A DNA stretch of 5,411 bases, from contig JAFDWD010000299.1 of the NCBI GenBank assembly GCA_018268695.1, forward strand, positions 1-5,411, in the 5' to 3' direction. Origin of the DNA: Actinomycetota bacterium. Its GTDB lineage: Bacteria; Actinomycetota; Thermoleophilia; Solirubrobacterales; 70-9. Below the pieces are notes generated by a model. The model searched no databases. It was not told the DNA's origin and saw nothing but the letters and a program-made list of their open reading frames with translations. Positions 1-4,798 of the stretch are shown one piece after another; the stretch's first letter is position 1; each line of letters begins with the position of its first letter. A program made the position numbers and the translations under genes.

Positions 1-339
1 AAGCCGCTGAAGGAAGACTCGAACTTCTTCGGCGTCTTCCTCCAGGTCCAGAACCACACCGAAGGCACGCTCAGCCTGGCGAAGCGGCTGACGATCACCG
101 ACGCCGACGGCAACGTCTACAACGCCCTGCCGAGCGAAAGCGAATTCGCCTTCCCGTTCGGCGGCCACGTCGAAGAAAACGAACAGATCCCGGTGGACGA
201 CTCGACCGCGCAGATGGGCGCGATCCAGGGCTCCGTGGCGATCTTCGAACTTCCCGAATCGGTGTCCGGCGCGCGGCCCCTCAAGCTCCACATCCCGGGC
301 CCGCTGGGCGAATCGGGCGTAGTCCAGATTGACCTTTAA
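1..339 (+). CDS. C-terminal part of a DUF4352-like secreted/lipoprotein-type domain protein (5' end outside window)
   Basis: An open frame runs from the first base to a TAA stop and gives 112 residues with no start codon needed, so the gene begins upstream of the window. The translation reads as a beta-rich, extracytoplasmic-looking domain: an NFFGVFLQVQNHT segment, then a strand-turn-strand with TITDADGNVYNA, a run of acidic and Phe-rich positions, a GSVAIFELPE strand and the terminal strand VVQIDL. This order (conserved 'F..V.V.V.N', then 'D..G..Y', then 'G.V.FE.P') resembles the DUF4352/telokin-like immunoglobulin fold found at the C-terminus of many Gram-positive lipoproteins. Enzymatic motifs are absent. 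All ten Glu codons are GAA, a bias shared with the penicillin-binding protein gene next door. The gene converges on that gene across a 128-bp gap. The family call is by pattern only; the upstream half, including any signal peptide, cannot be seen. Function unknown, perhaps ligand or surface binding. Confidence 0.7.
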   Translation, partial: KPLKEDSNFFGVFLQVQNHTEGTLSLAKRLTITDADGNVYNALPSESEFAFPFGGHVEENEQIPVDDSTAQMGAIQGSVAIFELPESVSGARPLKLHIPGPLGESGVVQIDL

Positions 340-343
340 CGCG

Positions 344-468
344 GCCTGCGGCGGCGTGGGCCAGCCTCGCAAGGACGCAGGGAGGGAGCCGAGGGGAGCG
401 CACTCCAGTGCGTGACCCGAAGGCGAGCGACCGAGGACACCGCGAGGCGCCCCCACGCCGCCGCAGGC
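344..468. repeat. Large nested inverted repeat between convergent genes; candidate bidirectional terminator or structured RNA/repeat element
   Basis: The gap between two convergent genes is filled by one symmetrical structure. Bases 344-360 are perfectly complementary to 452-468 (17 bp, almost all G/C). After a 3-by-3 base mismatch, 364-370 pair with 442-448 (7 bp). In the middle, 398-403 can pair with 408-413 around a four-base loop (one G-U pair), extended by 394-396 with 416-418. The two segments between the outer and central stems (about 371-393 and 419-441) are both purine-rich on the + strand and do not pair; they look more like imperfect direct copies of each other, sharing AAGG and CCGAGG blocks. 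The right arm ends at the first + strand base of the PBP stop codon, so a PBP transcript would enter the stem immediately. No T-tract follows on either side. A bidirectional transcription terminator is the simplest reading, but the nested layout would also fit a dispersed intergenic repeat or a structured RNA. Confidence 0.75.
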
Positions 469-2240
469 TATTCGTAGCCGGCTGAGAGGACTTGGGAGGC
501 GATCGGGGCGGCGACTTCGCCGCCCGCCGCTTCGGCTTCGATCAGCAGCACGCCGATCGCCAGCTTCGGCTTTTCGACCGTGGCGAAGGCGGAGAACCAG
601 GCGTCTTTCTTGTGCTGGGGTTCGACTTCTTCTTCCCCTTCGACCGGTTCGGTGCCTTCTTCGCTTTCCACCACCTGGCCGAGTTCGGCGGTGCCCGTCT
701 TGCCCGCAACCTGGCCGGCCGCGATCGCGCCCGCGGTCCCGGTGCCTTCGGTGACGACGCCGGTCATCAGTTCGGTCAGCTGGTCGGCGGTCTTCTTCGA
801 CATCACCCGTACCGGCTTCATCGTCGGGCCGAGTTTGCGCGAGTAGACGATCGAGGTCGGCATCCGCACGCCGTCGTTGGCGATCGTCTGGGCGACGCTC
901 GCCATCTGCAGCGGCGTTGCCAGCACCTCGCCCTGGCCGATCGCCGAGACGGCGAGGTCCACTTCTTCGCCGATTTCCGTCGGGATCGTCGACTCGGCCG
1001 GTTCGACTTCCTTCGCGATCGACGGCGAGTAGAGCGTCGGCGGCGAGTTGAAGCCGAAGGCTTCGGCGGTTTCGACCATCTTCTGATTGCCGATCTGGGG
1101 ACCGAGCGGCAGGAAGTCGGCGTTGCAGGACTCGGCAAAGGCCTGGAGGAAGGTGCCGCCGCAGTACTCGCCGTTGGCGTTCTCGATGAAGCGCCCGCCG
1201 ACGTTGATCCCGTTGGTGATTTCGAATTCGTCGTCGAGCTTCACCAGGTTTTTCTGCAGCGCGGCGACGGTGGTGATGATCTTGAAGGTTGACCCCGGCG
1301 GCTGGGGGGCGGAGAAGGCCTGGCCCGCCAGCGCTTTCACGTCGCCGGTCTTGGCGTCGAGGACGGCGACGCCGCCGTAGCGCCCGGCCAGCGCGGCGAC
1401 CGCGGTTTCCTGCAGGTAGGGATCGATCGTCGTCTTCACCGGCGCCCCCGGCTCCGGCTTCGATTCGCCCAGCACGCGGCCCGCGGCGCCTTCGCCGCCG
1501 TTCGCCGGGACGGCGAGCAGCTTCCCGCCCGGCTTGCCCGCGAGGCGGCGGTTGAAGGCCTTCTCCAGGCCGCTGATCCCGACCGGCGTTTCCGGCGGGA
1601 ACCCATTCGCCGCCAGCTTGGCCTCCTGGTCTTCGGGCGCTTCGCCGATTTCGCCGGTGACGTCGATCGCGGCGCTGCCCATCGGGTGTTCGCGTTCGAG
1701 CGCCGGGCCTTCGGCGAGCGGGGTGCCGTCGGCCGCGAGGATCGCGGCGCGCGGCGCCAGTTCGGTCTCGGCTTCCAGTTTCTCGCCCCGTCGCAGCCCG
1801 GGGAAGACAAGGTTGCTCGCCCAGGCGATACCGCCTTCCGACCAGGGCAGGTCGAGGTCCTTGGCGACCGTGCCGAAGGCGACGGTCTTGACCCGCACCG
1901 GCACCGGCACCACCGTCTCGCCTTCTTCGGAGCGGGCATCTTCGGCCGAGTCGGCGACGAGGGCGCGCATGGTCGAGGTGTCGCGCGCTTCGCGGTAGGC
2001 GGCGGCGAACTGCTTCGGGCCGATCTCCGCCTTCGAGGCATCGTTCAGCTCCGCGTACATCGCGGCGAAGTTCTTGGCCTGCCAGGCTTCGGCGAAACGG
2101 TCGGCTGCCGCCTTTTCCGGGGATCCGGGAGCGCCCATCGCGGCGCCGACGATGAAGGCGACCAACGCCAGCGCGCCGAGCGGCAAAGCTCGCGTAAGCA
2201 GTCGTCTTCGACGCTCTGACTCGGGAGACGGCCTGCTCAC
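468..2240 (-). CDS. Class B penicillin-binding protein (D,D-transpeptidase) with NTF2-like N-terminal domain
   Basis: This protein cross-links peptidoglycan stem peptides outside the membrane. Numbered from the GTG start chosen here (590 aa): an Arg-rich cytoplasmic tip, one membrane anchor at about 18-37, an NTF2-like domain as in MecA/PBP2a-type proteins at about 41-127, a dimerisation-type domain at about 162-257 (APRAAILAADGTPLAEG is a diverged form of the usual RG.I.DR.G..LA), and a transpeptidase domain from about 265 to the end. All three catalytic motifs are present: STFK with nucleophile Ser317 and Lys320, SCN at 371-373, and KTG at 514-516. A strongly acidic stretch (525-541) follows KTGTAE. 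The frame stays open to a TTG at 2309, but that would overlap the divergent protease gene. The GTG at 2240 gives a normal N-terminus and has a TACCTT hexamer seven bases upstream, fitting leaderless expression. Glu codons are almost all GAA. The family is certain; the start is likely but unproven. Confidence 0.93.
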   Translation of the reverse strand: MSRPSPESERRRRLLTRALPLGALALVAFIVGAAMGAPGSPEKAAADRFAEAWQAKNFAAMYAELNDASKAEIGPKQFAAAYREARDTSTMRALVADSAEDARSEEGETVVPVPVRVKTVAFGTVAKDLDLPWSEGGIAWASNLVFPGLRRGEKLEAETELAPRAAILAADGTPLAEGPALEREHPMGSAAIDVTGEIGEAPEDQEAKLAANGFPPETPVGISGLEKAFNRRLAGKPGGKLLAVPANGGEGAAGRVLGESKPEPGAPVKTTIDPYLQETAVAALAGRYGGVAVLDAKTGDVKALAGQAFSAPQPPGSTFKIITTVAALQKNLVKLDDEFEITNGINVGGRFIENANGEYCGGTFLQAFAESCNADFLPLGPQIGNQKMVETAEAFGFNSPPTLYSPSIAKEVEPAESTIPTEIGEEVDLAVSAIGQGEVLATPLQMASVAQTIANDGVRMPTSIVYSRKLGPTMKPVRVMSKKTADQLTELMTGVVTEGTGTAGAIAAGQVAGKTGTAELGQVVESEEGTEPVEGEEEVEPQHKKDAWFSAFATVEKPKLAIGVLLIEAEAAGGEVAAPIASQVLSAGYE

Positions 2241-2287
2241 TGCTGGAAAGGTAATCGAGCGGTCCGCCGCGTGCTTGTATTTGGGCG
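2241..2287. promoter_or_regulatory. Divergent promoter region between the PBP and MarP-like protease genes
   Basis: Only 47 bp separate the two start codons, so both promoters must lie here or reach into the opposing gene. On the - strand, TACCTT (2253 down to 2248) matches the TANNNT -10 pattern and ends seven bases before the PBP GTG, so transcription would start at or next to that codon. On the + strand, the only AT-rich stretch is TTGTATTTG (2275-2283), ending a few bases before the protease ATG, and a weak -10 there would also give a leaderless or nearly leaderless message. I see no Shine-Dalgarno sequence for either gene and no convincing -35 box. The - strand hexamer is the better supported of the two. 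Confidence 0.5.
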
Positions 2288-3433
2288 ATGACGGTACTCG
2301 ACTGGGCAATCGCCGCCTTCACCATCGCGCTCGGCTTGTGGGGGTATCGGCAGGGCCTGATCGTCGGCGCGCTGACCCTCGGCGGGTTCGCGGTCGGGGC
2401 GTTCCTGGGAAGCCGCCTGGGGCCCTTCTTGCTCTCGCAGGGCTCCGATTCGCCCTACGCGCCGCTCTGCGGGGCGATCGGAGCGCTTCTGGTCGGGGCG
2501 CTCTCGGCGGTGGCGCTGGAGGGGCTGGCGCTGGCGCTGCGGCAACGGTTGATCCGCCGTCCGCTCATGCACCACGCCGACGGGGCGGGCGGGGCGGCGC
2601 TGATCGGCGCGGTGGCGCTCAGCCTCGCCTGGATCTTCGGGGCGGTGGCGCTCCACGCCCCGGGGACGATGCAGCTGCGCGCCGACGTGCAGAACTCCGT
2701 GATCCTGCGGGAGCTCGACCACGTCCTGCCGCCGACGGGGGGCGTCCTGAACGTGCTCGACCGGGTCGATCCGGCGCCCTCGATCACCGGCCCGGCGACG
2801 CCGGTGCGGCGTCCGGACCCGCGGATCGCCGCCGATCCCCAGGTGCTCCGCGCGGGCAGCTCGGTGGTGCGGGTGCTGAGCACCGCCTGCGGGCTCGGCA
2901 TCGAGGGGTCGGGCTGGGCGGTGCGGCCGAACCTGATCGTCACCAACGCCCACGTCGTCGCCGGCGCCGACGACACCACGGTCACCACCCAGAGCGGGGT
3001 GGAGCTCGACGCGACCCCGGTCCTCTACGAGCCCGAAGACGACCTGGCGCTGCTGCGGGTGGATGCCGAATTGCCGGTCCTGCCGATGGCGTCGGGCGAT
3101 CGCGACGGCTCCGCGGCCGCGGTCCTCGGCTATCCCGAGAACGGCCCCTACACCGTGACTCCGGCGCGGGTCGGGGAGACGCGGGAGACGATCAGCGAGG
3201 ACTCCTACGGCCGCGGCCCGATCGACCGGTCGATCACGGCGCTCGGCGGCGACGTCCGCAGCGGCAACTCGGGCGGACCGCTGCTCGGCAAGGACGGCAA
3301 GGTCGTCGGGGTCGTCTTCGCGGCGACGACGAGCGGGCCGCACGGCGGCTTCGCGGTCCCCGCCGGCGAAGTGCGAAGCGCCCTGCACCGGATCCCCGGC
3401 GGCCCCGTCGACACCGGTCCCTGCACGCGCTGA
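2288..3433 (+). CDS. marP: MarP-like membrane serine protease (CvpA-type membrane domain plus trypsin-like protease domain)
   Basis: The 381-aa protein starts MTVLDWAIAAF and has an N-terminal half of hydrophobic helices (about 4-20, 24-48, 60-84 and 103-124) typical of the CvpA/colicin V production family, followed by a linker and an S1-type protease domain from about 185. The catalytic triad is visible: His222 in TNAHVV, Asp252 in EDDLALLRV and Ser328 in SGNSGGPLL. Cys201 and Cys379 bracket the protease domain, as in Mycobacterium tuberculosis MarP (Rv3671c), where a disulfide stabilises the active enzyme; from memory of that protein, the Cys-to-His spacing of 21 and the His-Asp-Ser spacings agree closely. 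MarP is a periplasmic protease needed for acid tolerance that processes a peptidoglycan hydrolase. A similar envelope role is inferred here and suits the divergent PBP gene. The ATG at 2288 places the first helix correctly; no ribosome binding site precedes it. Glu codons are mostly GAG. Confidence 0.9.
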   Translation: MTVLDWAIAAFTIALGLWGYRQGLIVGALTLGGFAVGAFLGSRLGPFLLSQGSDSPYAPLCGAIGALLVGALSAVALEGLALALRQRLIRRPLMHHADGAGGAALIGAVALSLAWIFGAVALHAPGTMQLRADVQNSVILRELDHVLPPTGGVLNVLDRVDPAPSITGPATPVRRPDPRIAADPQVLRAGSSVVRVLSTACGLGIEGSGWAVRPNLIVTNAHVVAGADDTTVTTQSGVELDATPVLYEPEDDLALLRVDAELPVLPMASGDRDGSAAAVLGYPENGPYTVTPARVGETRETISEDSYGRGPIDRSITALGGDVRSGNSGGPLLGKDGKVVGVVFAATTSGPHGGFAVPAGEVRSALHRIPGGPVDTGPCTR

Positions 3434-3449
3434 GCCGTCGCGCCGCTCA
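3431..3449. terminator. Short inverted repeat spanning both convergent stop codons
   Basis: The protease and esterase genes converge with 13 bp between them. TGAGC at 3431-3435 and GCTCA at 3445-3449 are perfect inverted copies, each containing the TGA stop of its own gene. The nine-base spacer is GC-rich and can add one or two pairs. There is no T-tract. It may act as a weak bidirectional terminator, but with arms of only 5 bp it could be a by-product of two TGA stops followed by similar bases. Confidence 0.3.
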
Positions 3450-4325
3450 CTTCCCGCAGCTCTCCAGCGCCCTGGCGTAGAAGCGCAGGTACTGCTTCCA
3501 GTGTCGGTCCCAGTAGCTCTCTTCGTGGCCGCCGTGCCACTGGTGGGCGCTGAGGTCGGCGCCGCCGGCCGCGAGTGCTTCGTCGAAGGCGACGCTGCCG
3601 ATCAGGAACGGGTCTTCGGTGCCGACGTCGTTCCAGATCGGGATCGGGCCGAAGGCACCGGGGTCGGCGCGGACGGTGCCGATCACGTCGTTTCGTTCGA
3701 AGTCTTCGGCGTCGTCGAAGGCACCCGGCGCGGTCGCGCCGCCTTCCAGCCAGAGGGCGGGGGAGTGGCCGCCGACGGCGCAGAAGCGGCCGGGGTGGTC
3801 CAACGCGATGTCGTAGGCGCCGAAGCCGCCCATCGAGATGCCGCCGATCGCCACCCGCCGCGGGTCGAGATGGAAGCGGCGGACGACGGCGGGGATGACC
3901 TCGCCGGTCACGTAGCTGCCCCAGCGCCCGGTCGCGCGATCGTGCCAGTAGCTGTCTTCGCCGCCGTCGGGGAAGGCGACGACGGGTGCCCGTCGGCCGA
4001 GCGACCCGAGCGCCCGGAAGAATGCTTCGTCTTCGATGAAGGTGCTGTCGGAGCCGCCGTGGCCGTGCAGGAAGACCAGGAGCGGTCTGCCCCTGGTGTG
4101 GTCGATGTCGGCGGCCGGGACGACCACCTGGACTCCTTGGTCGGATTCGACGTCGCGGCTGTGGGCGGTCAGGTGGACGACCTCGGCGCCGTCGCGGTCG
4201 GCCGGGGCGAGCAGGGTGAAGGTGAGCACGAGGTAGGTCGCGCCGAGCACGACCAGGCCGATCGCGAGTGCGGCCACTCGTCGTCGTCGCTTGATCTGGC
4301 GCGGGGTCGGCACGGGCAAAGTCAT
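3447..4325 (-). CDS. Membrane-anchored alpha/beta-hydrolase, putative esterase family (esterase D/Ag85-like fold)
   Basis: Starting at the ATG at 4325 the protein has 292 residues: a basic N-terminus with KRRRR at 12-16, one hydrophobic anchor at about 17-40, then an extracytoplasmic hydrolase domain. HGHGG at 87-91 is the oxyanion-hole motif, GGISMGG at 161-167 is the nucleophile elbow with Ser164, Asp238 in GTEDPF is the probable acid, and His267 in HGGHEESYW is the catalytic histidine. The order and spacing fit the putative esterase family (PF00756) and related feruloyl esterase/S-formylglutathione hydrolase-like enzymes. The substrate cannot be told from sequence; an ester in the envelope or medium is likely given the anchor. 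The frame continues upstream to 4397, but that start would overlap the divergent regulator; the ATG at 4325 is followed directly by the basic tip and anchor. No Shine-Dalgarno sequence is seen. The gene is divergent from an HxlR regulator, which probably controls it. Confidence 0.87.
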   Translation of the reverse strand: MTLPVPTPRQIKRRRRVAALAIGLVVLGATYLVLTFTLLAPADRDGAEVVHLTAHSRDVESDQGVQVVVPAADIDHTRGRPLLVFLHGHGGSDSTFIEDEAFFRALGSLGRRAPVVAFPDGGEDSYWHDRATGRWGSYVTGEVIPAVVRRFHLDPRRVAIGGISMGGFGAYDIALDHPGRFCAVGGHSPALWLEGGATAPGAFDDAEDFERNDVIGTVRADPGAFGPIPIWNDVGTEDPFLIGSVAFDEALAAGGADLSAHQWHGGHEESYWDRHWKQYLRFYARALESCGK

Positions 4326-4375
4326 ACAGGGCGGCCGAAAATCCGCCGGCCGAGGAACTACGTTCAGTAAGGTCG
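4326..4375. promoter_or_regulatory. Divergent operator/promoter region between esterase and HxlR regulator genes
   Basis: This 50-bp spacer must carry the control signals for both genes. On the + strand, TACGTT (4359-4364) fits a TANNNT -10 element and would give a leader of only about four bases; TAAGGT (4368-4373) is an alternative that would suit a leaderless start at the GTG at 4382. Several dyads are present: GGCGG at 4330-4334 with CCGCC at 4343-4347; two copies of the palindrome CGGCCG at 4332-4337 and 4347-4352, 15 bp apart; and TAC-N5-GTA at 4359-4369, which overlaps the -10 candidate and recalls the TAC/GTA-type dyads bound by YodB-like HxlR proteins. Binding of the adjacent regulator here is inferred from the arrangement only. 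I do not see a clear -10 for the esterase gene. Confidence 0.45.
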
Positions 4376-4756
4376 ATGGACGTGAATTACGTCTCACAGA
4401 CCCAGATCGCGCCCGCGCGAGAGGCTGCCCCGGCCCAGGCTCCCTGCGAGGAAGTCTGTCCCAACTTCCATGAGGCGATCGAGCTGATCGGCAAGCGTTG
4501 GACGGGAGCGATCCTCTGCGCCCTGACCGAGCGGCCGATGCGCTACGGGGAGCTCGGCAAGGCCATTCCGGGGCTGTCTGACCGGCTGCTCTCGCAGCGC
4601 CTGCGGGAGCTCGAGGACCAGGGCCTGGTCGAACGCGAGGTGGAAGCGGGGACGCCTGTCCGCGTCACCTATTCGCTGACCGCGACCGGGGAAGAGCTCG
4701 GGCCGGCGATCAAAGAGCTGAAGGCATGGGCGAGGCGCTGGAAACAAACCGCCTGA
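4376..4756 (+). CDS. HxlR-family winged-helix transcriptional regulator, possibly thiol redox-sensing
   Basis: The 126-aa product matches the HxlR family over nearly its whole length: CPNFHEAIELIGKRWTGAIL (28-47), the recognition region with RYGELGKAIPGLSDRLLSQRLRELEDQGLVER (56-87), the wing with VRVTYSLTATGEEL (95-108), and a C-terminal helix ending in KAWARRW. These proteins bind DNA as dimers and often control a divergently transcribed gene. Cysteines lie at 24, 28 and 48. Cys28 sits where family members have the conserved N-terminal cysteine that, in YodB/HypR-type regulators, senses quinones, aldehydes or oxidants. A role as a redox or electrophile switch for the divergent esterase gene is therefore reasonable but inferred. 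The first 22 residues are a poorly conserved extension, so translation could also start at the GTG at 4382. Glu codons are mostly GAG. Confidence 0.9.
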   Translation: MDVNYVSQTQIAPAREAAPAQAPCEEVCPNFHEAIELIGKRWTGAILCALTERPMRYGELGKAIPGLSDRLLSQRLRELEDQGLVEREVEAGTPVRVTYSLTATGEELGPAIKELKAWARRWKQTA

Positions 4757-4778
4757 CGCGCCCCGGGCCGCGTCAGGC
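4751..4778 (+). terminator. Hairpin terminator after the HxlR gene
   Basis: Bases 4751-4760 and 4769-4778 are perfect 10-bp inverted copies around an eight-base GC-rich loop. The left arm starts with the last sense codon and contains the TGA stop, so the hairpin forms immediately at the end of the coding region. Only a short TTT (4785-4787) follows, after six bases, so it is not a canonical intrinsic terminator, but such U-poor hairpins are common in high-GC Actinobacteria. It separates the regulator from xseA. Confidence 0.6.
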
Positions 4779-4786
4779 CACGCCTT

Positions 4787-4792
4787 TAGGCT
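4787..4792 (+). promoter_or_regulatory. Candidate -10 element for leaderless xseA
   Basis: TAGGCT matches TANNNT and ends six bases before the GTG start at 4799, placing the predicted transcription start at the start codon. No Shine-Dalgarno sequence lies between the hairpin and the GTG, and no convincing -35 box is visible. The upstream hairpin makes an independent promoter for xseA likely. Confidence 0.5.
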
Positions 4793-4798
4793 GATTTC

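Noticed and set aside
340..467. Small protein-coding gene on either strand inside the convergent gap
   Set aside because: The gap is explained by nested inverted repeats, and I found no frame with a convincing start and protein-like composition.
2241..2309. Extended N-terminus of the PBP up to a TTG at 2309
   Set aside because: It would overlap the protease start by 22 bases, adds a stretch unlike a signal or anchor, and the GTG at 2240 has a well-placed -10 hexamer.
2074..3480. 468-codon open frame on the + strand overlapping the MarP-like gene
   Set aside because: It is out of frame with a gene showing a complete protease triad, and its product is a low-complexity Arg/Ala/Gly-rich sequence.
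3501..4370. 289-codon open frame on the + strand opposite the esterase gene
   Set aside because: It mirrors the esterase gene, whose catalytic motifs are intact; the antisense product is a Gly/Val/Ala/Asp-rich sequence with no recognisable domain.
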